64,000 nucleotides of DNA from Arenimonas maotaiensis (GTDB taxonomy: Bacteria > Pseudomonadota > Gammaproteobacteria > Xanthomonadales > Xanthomonadaceae). A program made the translations under genes and the position numbers. Under the pieces are notes generated by a model. That model worked only from the letters and a program-made list of their open reading frames with translations. It searched no databases and was not told the origin of the DNA. Positions 26,957 through 37,740 of this stretch are shown here, piece by piece; position 1 is the stretch's first letter; every line of letters begins with the position of its first letter. Location: assembly GCF_014638745.1 (NCBI RefSeq), contig NZ_BMFO01000001.1, forward strand, positions 248,001 to 312,000. The letters run 5' to 3'.

Positions 26957-28642
26957 CTAGATCGCCGCCACCGCGGCGTTGTGCACGCCGGCCACCGCGC
27001 GGCCGGAAGGATCCGCCATGGTCGCGAACGCGGCATCCCAGGCGATCGCCGCCGGTGACGAGCACGCGATCGACTTGCCGCCCGGCACCGTGTTCGCGCA
27101 GGCGTCGCCCGGGAAGATGTCCTCGAAGATCCGGCGATAGAAATACGCCTCGCGGGTCTGCGGCGGGTTGATCGGGAAGCGTTGCTCGGCTGCGGCGAAA
27201 TCCGCATCGCTCACGTGGGCCTCGGCATGCGCCTTCAGGCCATCGATCCAGCCGTAGCCCACGCCATCGCTGAACTGCTCCTTCTGCCGCCACAGGATTT
27301 CCTGCGGCAGGTAACCCTCGAAGGCCTCGCGCAGGACCGACTTTTCCATCTTCCCGCCGCCGCTCATCTTGTGCATCGCGTCCATGCGCATCGCCACGTC
27401 CATGAACTCGACGTCCAGGAACGGCACCCGCGGCTCCACGCCCCAGGCCATCATCGACTTGTTGGCGCGCAGGCAATCGAAGCTGTGCAGCGCGTCGAGC
27501 TTGCGCACCAGCTCCTCGTGGAATTCGCGCGCGTTCGGTGCCTTGTGGAAGTACAGGTAGCCGCCGAACAGTTCGTCGCTGCCCTCGCCGCTCAGCACCA
27601 TCTTCACGCCCATCGCCTTGATCCGGCGCGCCAGCAGGAACATCGGCGTCGATGCACGGATGGTGGTGACGTCGTAGGTCTCGATATGGCGGATCACTTC
27701 CGGCAGCGCATCCAGCCCTTCGGCGAAGCTGTAGGTGAAACCGTGATGCACGGTGCCCAATGCATCCGCGGCGATCTGCGCGGCAGCGAGATCCGGCGAA
27801 CCCTCCAGGCCAATCGCGAAACTGTGCAGGCGCGGCCACCAGGCTTCGCCCTTGTCGTCGTCCTCCACCCGCTTGCGCGCGAACTTGGCGGCGCAGGCCG
27901 CGACCAGCGAGGAATCCAGCCCACCCGAGAGCAGCACGCCGTACGGCACGTCGCTCATCAGCTGGCGATGCACCGCGCGCTCGAAGGCCTCGCGCAGTTC
28001 GGCCTTGTCCGCGGCCACGCCTTGGACCGCGTCATAGTCGCGCCAGGCGCGCTTGTACCAGTGCACCAGCTCGCCGGTCGCGCTGTCGTAGACATGGCCG
28101 GGCGGGAACGCCGCCACGTCGTCGCAGACGCGCACCAGCGATTTCATCTCCGACGCCACCCACAGGCGACCATCGGCATCGTGGCCCCAGTACAACGGAC
28201 AGATGCCCATGTGGTCGCGCGCGATCAGCACGCGCTTCGCGGCTGCATCCCACAATGCGAAAGCGAAGATGCCGTTGAGCCGGCCCAGCCAGGTCTCGGG
28301 CGCTTCGCCGTCGCGATGCAGGGCGTTGATCACTTCGCAGTCGGAGCCGGTCTGGAACGCGTAGGGCTTGGCGAGGCGGCGTTCGAGGTCGCGGTGGTTG
28401 TAGATCTCGCCGTTCACCGCCAGCGCAAGGTCGCCATCGGCGGAATGGATGGGTTGCGCGCCACCGGCGGGATCGACGATCGCCAGCCGCTCGTGGACCA
28501 GCAGCGCGTTCGCATCCACGTGCACCCCGCTCCAGTCTGGCCCACGGTGCCGCTGGCGCGCGGACAGCGACAGTGCCAGTGGCCGCAGGGGATGCAGGTC
28601 CGCGCCGGGGCGGAGGTCGAAGACGCCGAGGATCGAGCACAT
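26957..28642 (-). CDS. asnB: Glutamine-dependent asparagine synthetase B
   Basis: AsnB makes asparagine from aspartate, ATP and glutamine in the cytoplasm. The 561-aa product starts with Met-Cys, exposing the catalytic Cys2 of the class II glutaminase domain (CSILGVFD; RHRGPDWSG; VNGEIYN). The synthetase domain has the PP-loop GVLLSGGLDSSLVAA and later LSGEGSDELFGGYLYFHK. The start at 28642 is fixed by Cys2 and by AAGGA 9-13 bp upstream; an in-frame upstream Met would bury Cys2. A leader peptide and terminator precede it (see those entries). A GC-rich hairpin follows its stop codon. Confidence 0.96.
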   Translation of the reverse strand: MCSILGVFDLRPGADLHPLRPLALSLSARQRHRGPDWSGVHVDANALLVHERLAIVDPAGGAQPIHSADGDLALAVNGEIYNHRDLERRLAKPYAFQTGSDCEVINALHRDGEAPETWLGRLNGIFAFALWDAAAKRVLIARDHMGICPLYWGHDADGRLWVASEMKSLVRVCDDVAAFPPGHVYDSATGELVHWYKRAWRDYDAVQGVAADKAELREAFERAVHRQLMSDVPYGVLLSGGLDSSLVAACAAKFARKRVEDDDKGEAWWPRLHSFAIGLEGSPDLAAAQIAADALGTVHHGFTYSFAEGLDALPEVIRHIETYDVTTIRASTPMFLLARRIKAMGVKMVLSGEGSDELFGGYLYFHKAPNAREFHEELVRKLDALHSFDCLRANKSMMAWGVEPRVPFLDVEFMDVAMRMDAMHKMSGGGKMEKSVLREAFEGYLPQEILWRQKEQFSDGVGYGWIDGLKAHAEAHVSDADFAAAEQRFPINPPQTREAYFYRRIFEDIFPGDACANTVPGGKSIACSSPAAIAWDAAFATMADPSGRAVAGVHNAAVAAI

Positions 28643-28686
28643 CGTGGAAATCCTTGTGGAGGTGTTGTTATTCGAAGGGGAAAACG

Positions 28687-28712
28687 AAAAAACCCGCACT
28701 TCTCAGTGCGGG
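28687..28712 (-). terminator. Intrinsic attenuator terminator in the asnB leader
   Basis: On the minus strand CCCGCACT pairs perfectly with AGTGCGGG over a GAGA loop and is followed by TTTTTT. It lies between the leader-peptide stop codon and the asnB ribosome binding site, 45 bp before the asnB ATG, so it would stop transcription before asnB. The 5' arm can alternatively pair with GCGGGTCGG inside the leader ORF. Confidence 0.9.
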
Positions 28713-28723
28713 CTTCGGAGAGA

Positions 28724-28804
28724 TCAGCGTGTGACGCGCGCGCTAATCGCCGACCCGCGGGGGCTGGCGTTATTGCGATTGTTATTGGCGCACACGAAAG
28801 TCAT
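28724..28804 (-). CDS. Asn-rich leader peptide of an asnB attenuator
   Basis: A 26-codon ORF, MTFVCANNNRNNASPRGSAI then SARVTR. Codons 7-12 are AAT AAC AAT CGC AAT AAC: five Asn codons in six. It ends 11 nt before the 5' arm of the terminator. Codons 16-18 (CGC GGG TCG) contain GCGGGTCGG, which can pair with CCGAAGCCCGC at 28708-28718 and so disrupt the terminator. This is the architecture of ribosome-mediated attenuators (his, thr, ilv, trp leaders): with scarce Asn-tRNA the ribosome stalls at the Asn run, the antiterminator forms and asnB is expressed. Function is inferred from sequence; the match between codon identity and enzyme product is strong support. Confidence 0.8.
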   Translation of the reverse strand: MTFVCANNNRNNASPRGSAISARVTR

Positions 28805-28810
28805 GGGGTG

Positions 28811-28840
28811 ATCTTAACCCGCCTCTGCGCCGCTGCGCAA
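28811..28840 (-). promoter_or_regulatory. Candidate promoter of the asnB leader, overlapping the dapE stop codon
   Basis: Minus strand TTGCGC (28840-28835), 18-bp spacer, TAAGAT (28816-28811). The -10 overlaps the dapE TAA. The expected start of transcription, about 7 nt after the -10, coincides with the leader ATG at 28804, which would make the leader peptide mRNA leaderless. There is no Shine-Dalgarno between the -10 and the ATG, consistent with that. Confidence 0.5.
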
Positions 28841-29974
28841 CGGTTGCGCCAGCAACCGTTCCACCAGCGCCAGGTAAAGCGCCGGCAGGCGCTCCAGGTC
28901 CGCGACCGCCACGTGTTCGTCGACCTTGTGGATGCTGGCGTTGACCGGCCCGATCTCGATGCACTGCGCGCCCAGCGGCGCGATGAAGCGAGCATCCGAG
29001 GTGCCGCCACCGGTGCTTTCCTCGGGCGGCGCACCGGCGAATTCCCCGAGCACGGCGCGCGCGGCCGCACGCAACGGGCCTTCCGGGGTATGGAACGGTT
29101 CGCCGCCGCGATGCCACCGGATCACGAAATCCAGGCCGTATTCGCGCAGGATGGTCTCGCACTCCGCTTCCAGCTGCACCGCGGTCCAGTTCGGGTTGTA
29201 GCGCAGGTTGAACAGCACCTGCAGCTCGCCCGGGATCACGTTGTTGGCGCCGGTACCCGCGTGGATGTTGGACATCTGCAGGCTGGTCGGCGGGAAGCTT
29301 TCGTAGCCCGCGTCCCACTGCTTCCACGCCAGTTCGGCCAGCGCCGCCAGCGACTGGTGGATCGGGTTGCGCGCCTTTTCCGGATAGGCCACGTGGCCCT
29401 GGATGCCCTTCACCGTCAGCGTGGCGGACAGCGTGCCGCGACGACCGACGCGCAGCAGGTCGCCAAGCGTCGATTTCGACGACGGTTCGCCGGTGATGCA
29501 CCAGTCGATGCGCTGGCCGCGCTCGCGGAAGGTGTCGGCGACCTTGCGCACGCCGTCGATGGCATCGCCCTCCTCGTCCGAGGTCAGCAACAACGCCACC
29601 GTCCCCGCATGGTCCGGATGCGCGGCAACGAAGGCCTCCAGGGCAACGACGAACGCAGCCACGCTGCCCTTCATGTCCGCTGCGCCGCGTCCGTACAGCA
29701 CGCCGTTGCGCACTTCGGGCACGAACGGATCGCTGGCCCAATCCCCGTGCGGCCCTGGTGGCACCACATCGGTATGCCCGAGAAGCACCAGCACCGGCCC
29801 GTCGCCGCTGCCATGCGTCGCCCACAGGTTGTCGACCTCGCCGAAGCGCAGGTGTTCGCAGGCGAACCCGGCACACTGCAAGCGCTGCGCGATCAGCTGC
29901 TGGCAGCCTGCATCGTCCGGGGTGATCGACGGCCGGGCGATCAATTCCTGGGTCAACGCCAACACGTCGCTCAT
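28814..29974 (-). CDS. dapE: Succinyl-diaminopimelate desuccinylase
   Basis: DapE removes succinate from N-succinyl-LL-diaminopimelate in lysine and peptidoglycan precursor synthesis. The 386-aa product is of family length (~375). M20 peptidase motifs are in order: [15 protein letters not shown] (zinc His/Asp), [15 protein letters not shown] (bridging Asp), [13 protein letters not shown] (catalytic Glu-Glu), and [12 protein letters not shown] near the C-terminus. The start chosen lies 10 bp after the upstream arsC-like gene with GAGG before it. It is in a minus-strand run with dapD and the arsC-like gene, so two lysine-pathway genes sit together. Confidence 0.96.
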   Translation of the reverse strand: MSDVLALTQELIARPSITPDDAGCQQLIAQRLQCAGFACEHLRFGEVDNLWATHGSGDGPVLVLLGHTDVVPPGPHGDWASDPFVPEVRNGVLYGRGAADMKGSVAAFVVALEAFVAAHPDHAGTVALLLTSDEEGDAIDGVRKVADTFRERGQRIDWCITGEPSSKSTLGDLLRVGRRGTLSATLTVKGIQGHVAYPEKARNPIHQSLAALAELAWKQWDAGYESFPPTSLQMSNIHAGTGANNVIPGELQVLFNLRYNPNWTAVQLEAECETILREYGLDFVIRWHRGGEPFHTPEGPLRAAARAVLGEFAGAPPEESTGGGTSDARFIAPLGAQCIEIGPVNASIHKVDEHVAVADLERLPALYLALVERLLAQPLRSGAEAG

Positions 29975-29984
29975 GGCCGCATCC

Positions 29985-30337
29985 TCACTCGGCGAACAGT
30001 TTCTTGTACTGGGTGTCCTTGAAGCCGAGCACCACACGGCCGTCCGGGAACACCAGCACCGGACGCTTCACCAGCGCCGGATATTCCTTCAGCAGCATCA
30101 GGTACTCGGGCTTGGAGCCCGGCGATTTCTTGTTCGGCAACAGGTTGCGCCAGGTGGTGCTGGCCTTGTTCAGTAGCGCGTCGAAGCCGCCGAGCTGTTC
30201 GGCCCAGGCGCTCAGCATCTCCGGGGCGACCGGGTTGCTGCGGTAATCGATAAAAGTGAACGGCCGCTCGATGCGCTTCAGCCAGTTCTGCGCCTTTTTG
30301 CAGGTGTCGCAGTTCGGCAGGCCGTAGAGGGTCAGGC

Positions 30338-30341
<4 letters not shown>
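29985..30341 (-). CDS. ArsC/Spx-like protein (YffB type)
   Basis: A 118-aa thioredoxin-fold protein. It opens [19 protein letters not shown], the ArsC-family CxxC site, and ends [20 protein letters not shown]. The YffB branch (Spx/MgsR family) is distinct from arsenate reductases that confer resistance, and its biological role is poorly known. The ATG overlaps the dapD stop in ATGA, and dapE follows by 10 bp. Position between dapD and dapE is commonly seen in this bacterial order. Confidence 0.9.
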
Positions 30342-31161
<820 letters not shown>

Positions 31162-31165
<4 letters not shown>

Positions 31166-33783
31166 GGTTTCCTTCCTTGCAGATAGTCTAACAGCGCCTC
31201 GTGCAGCGAATGCAGGGCGTCGGGATCGGTGATGGCGCGGTCTTCGCGGTCGCTGAGCACGAAGATGTCCTCGGCGCGTTCGCCGAAGGTGGCGATGCGG
31301 GCGTCGTGCACGCGCACCTTGCGCTGCAGCAGCACGTAGGCGATGCCGGCCAGCAGGCCCGGGCGGTCGGCGCAGACCAGGCTCATCAGAGTGCGGCCGT
31401 CGGCGGCGGACGGGCTGAATTCGATGCGCGGCGCGATCTTGAAATGCCGCAGTCGGATCGGCAGCAGGTGTTTGGCCGGCCGGATGCTGGCCGGATCCTT
31501 CAGCGCCGCCTGCAGGGTCTGCGCCACGCGCTTGGCGTCGGGCGTGTGGCCGCCTTTCAGGGTGACGAAGTTGTCGAGGGCGTAACCGTCGATCGACAGC
31601 AGCACGCGCGCGTGCGCCACGCCCAAATCCAGGCGGTCGAGCGTGGCCATCAGGCCGGAGAAGATGCCGTCGCGGTTCGGCGTGCGCACGAACACCTCGA
31701 GCGAATCGCCGCCCGGCAGCTCACGCACCAGCACCTGGGTGTCGCCGGCGGCGGCCAGGATGCCCTGCGTCTGCCAGACCAGTTGCTCGGGCCGGTAGCG
31801 CAGGAAAGCGTCTTCGGGGAACGTATCCCACAGCGCGGCGATCACGGCTTCGTCCAGGCCGGCGTCCATCAGCGCCGCCATCGCCATATCGCGGGTGTCG
31901 GCGCGGATGTCGGCGGCGTTCAGCGGATGCTCCAGACCGACGCGCAGCACGTAGCGGGTGGCGGTGTACAGATCGGCCAGCAGCTGGTCCTTGAACGCGT
32001 TCCACAGCTTCGGGCTGGTGCCGGCGATGTCGGCGCAGGTCAGCACGTACAGGTAGTCCAGATGTTCGCGGTCGGCGACCGTACGGGCGAAGGCGTTGAC
32101 CACGTCCGGATCGGAGATGTCGGATTTCTGCGCGGTCAAGGACATCAGCAGATGCTGGCGCACCAGCCACTCGACCAGCTGGGCGTCGGCGCTGGGCAGG
32201 CCGTGCGCGGCCGCGAAGCGCAGGAAGTCGTAGGCGCCGAGCTCGGCATGGTCGCCGCCGCGGCCCTTGGCGATGTCGTGGAACAGGCCGGCCAGCCAGA
32301 TCAACGAAGGTTTGCGCAGACGCGGGAAGACTTCGTGCGGCAGCGCGAAGCCGTCCAACCTGCCCTGCTCGAAGCGGCGCAGGTATTCGAGCACGTTCAG
32401 CGTATGCTGGTCCACGGTATAGACATGGAACAGGTCGTATTGCATGCGCCCGGTGACCTTGCCGAACTCCGGCAGGTAACGCGCCAGCACGCCCAGACGC
32501 GCCATGCGCTGCAGGCTGAGCACGCCGTGCGGCTGGGCGACCAGCTCCATGAACGCGGCGCGTGCCGGCTCCGGTTGCTGGCCATACGGCAGGATGGTGT
32601 CGAGCGCCTCGGCCAGGCCACGGGCGGTATCGGAATGCAGGCCTTTGCAGGCATCCTGGCTGCCCCAGATCCGGAACAGGCCCAACAGCGCCGGCATGCC
32701 GAGTTCGGCGAAGCGGTTGTCGGCGGCCAACAGGTAGCCGTTCTTCAGCACATAACCGTCGGCCAGCGGCGTGATCGCCGGCTCGACGGCGAGATGCTCC
32801 TCGAAGCGCTGCAACAGGCGGTCGTTGATGCGCAGCAGGATGGCGGCGGCGCGGAAGAAGGCCTGCATCAGCTGTTCCACGGCCAGGCTCTCCGGGCTGT
32901 CGTGCAGGCCGTACAGTTCCGCCAGGCGCTTCTGGTGGTCGAACAACAGGCGCTCCTCGGGCCGCTTCACCAGCAGATGCAGACCGAAACGCAGCCGCGC
33001 CACGATGCGCCAATCGCGCAGCAGCGCGTCCCATTCGGCCTCGCCGAGCAGACCCAGCGGCACCAGGCCGGCCAACGACGGCACGCCGTACAGCTTCTTG
33101 GCCAACCAGTTCAGGGTATGGAAATCGCGCAGGCCTCCCGGACCGTCCTTCAGGTTCGGTTCCAGGTTGTCGGCGGTGTTGTGGAAGCGTGCATGCCGGC
33201 GGCGTTGCTCGTCGCGCTTGGCCTCGAAGTATTCGCGGGCGCCGTAAACCTCGGGCGATTCGATCGCCTGCTTGAGCGCGTCGTGGATTCCGGCATCGCC
33301 GGCCAATAGACGCGTCTCCAACAAGGCGGTGTAGGTCGCCACCTCGGCGCGGCTCTCGGCCAGACAGTCATCGACCGAACGCACCGCCTGGCTGAGCTTC
33401 AGGCCGCAGTCCCACAACAGCGAGAAGAAGCCAGCCACGGCCTCGGCGCGGGCCTGCTGCGCCTCCGGGGAGCCGCAGACTAGGATGTCGACGTCGGAAT
33501 GCGGATACAGCTCGCCCCGGCCGTAGCCGCCGGTGGCGACCAGGACCAGCGGCACCTGTTCGCCCAAGGTCAGCGTCCAAGCGCGCACGGTCAGCGCGTC
33601 GATGATGGTGCGGTAGTGCGCGATCAAGGCCTCGACCGGTGCGCCGGCGACCAGACGTTCGGTCAACTCAAGGCGCGCTTCGGCCAGCAGGACTTTCGCG
33701 GCGGCGCTGAACTCCGGCGCCGATCCGGCGCGGCCGCAAGCCGCCAGCGCATCCGACAGCCGCGGCTCGGCCCCGTCGGTCAC
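31162..33783 (-). CDS. glnD: Bifunctional uridylyltransferase/uridylyl-removing enzyme (PII modifying)
   Basis: GlnD senses glutamine and uridylylates or deuridylylates PII proteins, controlling nitrogen metabolism. The 873-aa product has the nucleotidyltransferase motif [19 protein letters not shown], the HD hydrolase motif [13 protein letters not shown], and two ACT domains at the C-terminus ([40 protein letters not shown]). The GTG start is chosen because its last two bases join the map stop codon in GTGA, giving translational coupling; an ATG 25 codons upstream would lie well inside map. Confidence 0.95.
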
Positions 33784-34556
33784 AGGTCGTTGTCGTCGCC
33801 CGGCAGGCGGGTGAGGATCTCCACGCCGTCGTCGGTCACCAGCACGGTGTGCTCCCACTGCGCCGACAGCGAACGGTCCTTGGTGACCACGGTCCAGCCG
33901 TCCGGCATCAGCCGGGTGTGGCGGGCGCCCTCGTTGATCATCGGCTCGATGGTGAAGGTCATGCCCTTCTCCAGACGCAGACCGGCACCCGGCTGGCCGT
34001 AGTGCAGCACCTGCGGGTCCTCGTGGTACACGCGGCCGATGCCGTGGCCGCAGTATTCGCGCACCACCGAGAAGCGCTCGGCCTCGGCCAGCGTCTGGAT
34101 GGCGTGGCCGATGTCGCCCAAGGTGGCGCCCGGGCGCACGGCGCGGATGCCGGCGAACATCGCCTCGCGGGTGATTTCGACCAGACGCCGGGCCTTCACC
34201 GACGGCTCGCCGACGTAGTACATGCGGCTGGTGTCGCCGTGCCAGCCGTCCTTGATCACGGTCACGTCGATGTTGATGATGTCGCCGTCCTTGAGCACCT
34301 TGGCCGGGGACGGAATGCCGTGGCAGATGACGTTGTTGACCGAGGTACAGACCGTGGCCGGGAAGCCCTTGTAGCCGACGTTGGCCGGGATGGCCTGCTG
34401 GACCTGAACGATGTGTTCATGGCAGATGCGGTCGAGCTCGGCGGTGGTGACGCCGGGTTTGACATGCGGGGCCACGACCTGCAGCACTTCCGCGGCCAGG
34501 CGGCCGGCCACGCGCATCTTTTCGACGTCTTCGGGGGTTTTGATCGATACTTTCAT
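33780..34556 (-). CDS. map: Methionine aminopeptidase type I
   Basis: Removes the initiator Met from nascent proteins. The 258-aa product starts [20 protein letters not shown], typical of type I enzymes (a Met nine codons upstream is less likely). Metal ligands are visible: [20 protein letters not shown] (two Asp), [20 protein letters not shown] (His), [10 protein letters not shown] (Glu), and the final Glu in [10 protein letters not shown]. It is first in the map-glnD-dapD minus-strand run and divergent from rpsB, as is usual in Gammaproteobacteria. Confidence 0.97.
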   Translation of the reverse strand: MKVSIKTPEDVEKMRVAGRLAAEVLQVVAPHVKPGVTTAELDRICHEHIVQVQQAIPANVGYKGFPATVCTSVNNVICHGIPSPAKVLKDGDIINIDVTVIKDGWHGDTSRMYYVGEPSVKARRLVEITREAMFAGIRAVRPGATLGDIGHAIQTLAEAERFSVVREYCGHGIGRVYHEDPQVLHYGQPGAGLRLEKGMTFTIEPMINEGARHTRLMPDGWTVVTKDRSLSAQWEHTVLVTDDGVEILTRLPGDDNDL

Positions 34557-34574
34557 CCCGCCATTATCCGATAC

Positions 34575-34604
34575 TTGCGGCAAAATCGCACTTTCTTGTA
34601 TAAT
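34575..34604 (+). promoter_or_regulatory. rpsB-tsf promoter
   Basis: TTGCGG (34575-34580) and a perfect TATAAT (34599-34604) with an 18-bp spacer, in the gap between divergent map and rpsB. It gives a leader of about 160 nt before rpsB. Confidence 0.7.
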
Positions 34605-34650
34605 TCCGGGGCTTCACCGCCCACGCCGAGCGTCAATCGGCGAATTCACA

Positions 34651-34707
34651 CACCGGATATTCCCCCGCTTCGGGGTGCCCCTCGGGGTTCGAAGCGGCGA
34701 TCCGGTG
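34651..34707 (+). promoter_or_regulatory. Structured 5' leader of rpsB (candidate S2 autoregulatory element)
   Basis: A nested hairpin in the rpsB leader: CACCGGAT (34651-34658) pairs with ATCCGGTG (34700-34707), CCGCTTCG (34665-34672) pairs with CGAAGCGG (34690-34697), and GGGGTGCCCC-type pairing fills the tip. Ribosomal protein S2 is known to repress its own operon through such a leader in Gammaproteobacteria. The pairing is seen; the regulation here is inferred. Confidence 0.6.
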
Positions 34708-34772
34708 GAGGCCCAACCCCGGAACCCGACGCCTGCAGACAGGCCGGTTCCCTTTCGCGAAAAGGATTCACC

Positions 34773-35594
<822 letters not shown>

Positions 35595-35605
35595 GCCGTG
35601 ACCCC

Positions 35606-35625
35606 GGGGGTGCGCAAGCACCCCC
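35606..35625 (+). terminator. Hairpin in the rpsB-tsf spacer (possible attenuator)
   Basis: GGGGGTGC, loop GCAA, GCACCCCC: a perfect 8-bp stem with a stable GNRA loop, followed by TTCCCC rather than a T-run. It probably lowers read-through into tsf or stabilises the rpsB 3' end rather than fully terminating transcription. Confidence 0.55.
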
Positions 35626-35677
35626 TTCCCCATCGGCCGAGCGCCGATGCGACTCCCTGAACAATCCGAGGTCCCCA

Positions 35678-36550
35678 ATGGAAATTACCGCTAGCCTGGT
35701 GAAAGAACTCCGCGAGCGCTCCGGCGCCGGCATGATGGAATGCAAGAAGGCGCTGTCCGAGAACAACGGCGACATCGACGCCGCGATGGAATTCCTGCGC
35801 AAGACCGGCCTGGCCAAGGCCGACAAGAAAGCCGACCGCGTCACCGCCGAAGGCCGCATCGGCATGGCCGCCGACGGCGGCAAGGCCGTGCTGGTCGAAG
35901 TCAACTCCGAAACCGATTTCGTGGCCAAGGACGAGAACTTCGTCAACTTCGTCAACGCCGTCGCCCAAGCCGCACTGGCCTCCGGCGCCGCCGACGCCGA
36001 CGCCCTGAAATCCGCCCCGATGGCCGGCGGCACCGTGGAAGAAGCCCGCGCCGCGCTGATCGCCAAGGTCGGCGAGAACGTGCAGGTCCGCCGCCTGGTG
36101 CGCGTGGAATCGGCCAACAACGTCGCCGCCTACATCCACGGCGGCCGCATCGGCGTGCTGGTGGAACTGGCCGGCGGCGACAACGAACTGGCCCGCGGCA
36201 TCGCCATGCACGTGGCCGCCATGAACCCGCCGTACAACAAAGCCGCCGACGTGCCGGCCGATTTCATCGCCAAAGAGAAGGAAATCGAGCTGGCGAAGAT
36301 GCCGGAGAAGGACAAGAACAAGCCCGCCGACATCCTCGAGAAGATCATCGCCGGCAAGGTCAGCAAGATCGTCAACGAAGTCACCCTGTACGGCCAGCCG
36401 TACGTGCTGAACACCGACCTGAGCGTCGAAGCCGCGGTCAAGGCCGGCGGCGCCGACGTCATCGGCTTCCAGCGCCTGGTGGTCGGCGAAGGCATCGAGA
36501 AGGTGGTGGAAGACTACGCCGCCGAAGTCGCCAAGGCCATGGCGGTCTGA
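35678..36550 (+). CDS. tsf: Translation elongation factor Ts
   Basis: EF-Ts is the nucleotide exchange factor for EF-Tu. The 290-aa product opens with [20 protein letters not shown] followed by KKAL, the hallmark N-terminus, and contains [18 protein letters not shown] in the core. Length is near E. coli's 283. It follows rpsB and ends 5 bp before a strong terminator. Confidence 0.98.
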   Translation: MEITASLVKELRERSGAGMMECKKALSENNGDIDAAMEFLRKTGLAKADKKADRVTAEGRIGMAADGGKAVLVEVNSETDFVAKDENFVNFVNAVAQAALASGAADADALKSAPMAGGTVEEARAALIAKVGENVQVRRLVRVESANNVAAYIHGGRIGVLVELAGGDNELARGIAMHVAAMNPPYNKAADVPADFIAKEKEIELAKMPEKDKNKPADILEKIIAGKVSKIVNEVTLYGQPYVLNTDLSVEAAVKAGGADVIGFQRLVVGEGIEKVVEDYAAEVAKAMAV

Positions 36551-36555
36551 TCCGG

Positions 36556-36584
36556 AAAAAGCCACCCTCGGGTGGCTTTTTTTT
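36556..36584 (+). terminator. Rho-independent terminator after tsf
   Basis: AAAAAGCCACC, loop CTC, GGGTGGCTTTTTTTT: a strong stem with an eight-base T-run, a few bases past the tsf stop codon. Confidence 0.95.
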
Positions 36585-36610
36585 CGCCTGACCTCGAACA
36601 AGGAAGACAC

Positions 36611-36967
36611 ATGAGCCGAATCACCCCCTTGGATTACGCCAGCCTCCCGCATGAGGCCTACCGGGTGGCGCCGGAGAAGATGCTCGCAGGCAGCCCGGAG
36701 CAGGCTGTGCGCAACGCCTTCAGCGACCCGTCCGGCCAATTCCATGTCGGCTTCTGGGAAGCGCAGCCCGGCAAATGGCGGGTCGCCTATACCGAACACG
36801 AATACTGCGAGATCCTCGACGGCGTGATCGTGATGACCGACGACGCCGGCCACGCACGCACCGTGCGCAAAGGCGACCGCTTCACCATCGAAGCCGGCTA
36901 CCGCGGCACCTGGGAAGTGCTCGAGCCGGCGCGCAAGGTCTACGTCATCTTCGAACCGAAAGCCTGA
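36611..36967 (+). CDS. Cupin-domain protein (Cupin_3/DUF861 type)
   Basis: A 118-aa single-domain cupin. The stretch FHVGFWEAQPGKWRVAYTEH then EYCEILDGVIVMTDDAGHAR is the cupin motif 1 region with Cupin_3-style EYCEILDG, and GDRFTIEAGYRGTWEVLEPA forms motif 2. AAGGA lies upstream of the ATG. It sits alone between the tsf terminator and pyrH. Metal ligands are not fully conserved by eye, and the substrate is unknown. Confidence 0.82.
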   Translation: MSRITPLDYASLPHEAYRVAPEKMLAGSPEQAVRNAFSDPSGQFHVGFWEAQPGKWRVAYTEHEYCEILDGVIVMTDDAGHARTVRKGDRFTIEAGYRGTWEVLEPARKVYVIFEPKA

Positions 36968-37021
36968 ACCGCCGACCGCCTTTCCGTTAAAATACCCACC
37001 GCACACCGCCCGGAGCCCGCC

Positions 37022-37738
37022 ATGAGCCAACTCAAATACCGCCGCATCCTGTTGAAACTGTCCGGCGAGGCCCTGATGGGCGACGGCGACTACGGCATCG
37101 ACCCGGCCGTGATCAACGGCTTGGCGAAGGAAATCATCGAAGCGCAGAAAGCCGGCGCGGAGATCGGCGTGGTCATCGGCGGCGGCAACATCTTCCGCGG
37201 CGCCGGCTTGGCCGCCGGCGGCATGGACCGGGTCACCGGCGACCACATGGGCATGTTGGCCACGGTAATCAACGCCCTGGCCATGCAGGACGCGCTGGAG
37301 AAGCACGGCGTCAACGCCCGGGTGATGAGCGCGATCAAGATCAACCAGATCTGCGAGGACTATATCCGCCGCCGCGCCGTGCGCCATCTGGAGAAAGGCC
37401 GCATCACCCTGTTCGCGGCCGGCACCGGCAACCCGTTCTTCACCACCGACTCCGCCGCCGCGCTGCGCGCCACCGAGATCAACGCCGAGCTGCTGCTGAA
37501 GGCGACCAAGGTCGACGGCATCTACGATGCCGACCCGAAGAAGAACCCGGGCGCCAAGCGTTTCGACAAACTGACCTACGACGAAGTGCTCGCGCGCGAC
37601 CTGCAGGTGATGGACACCGCCGCCTTCGCCCTGTGCCGCGAGAACGACATCCCGCTGCGCATCTACGACATGGGCCGCGAAGGCGCGTTGATGCGCATCC
37701 TGCAGGGCGAGGACATCGGCACCCTGGTCACCCGCTAA
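37022..37738 (+). CDS. pyrH: UMP kinase
   Basis: PyrH phosphorylates UMP to UDP; bacterial UMP kinases are hexamers of the amino-acid kinase fold. The 238-aa product has [14 protein letters not shown] at the N-terminus, [31 protein letters not shown], and the [20 protein letters not shown] loop. A TAAAAT hexamer at 36988-36993 may be its -10 element. It is followed 2 bp later by the CDF gene instead of directly by frr. Confidence 0.98.
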   Translation: MSQLKYRRILLKLSGEALMGDGDYGIDPAVINGLAKEIIEAQKAGAEIGVVIGGGNIFRGAGLAAGGMDRVTGDHMGMLATVINALAMQDALEKHGVNARVMSAIKINQICEDYIRRRAVRHLEKGRITLFAAGTGNPFFTTDSAAALRATEINAELLLKATKVDGIYDADPKKNPGAKRFDKLTYDEVLARDLQVMDTAAFALCRENDIPLRIYDMGREGALMRILQGEDIGTLVTR

Positions 37739-37740
37739 CC

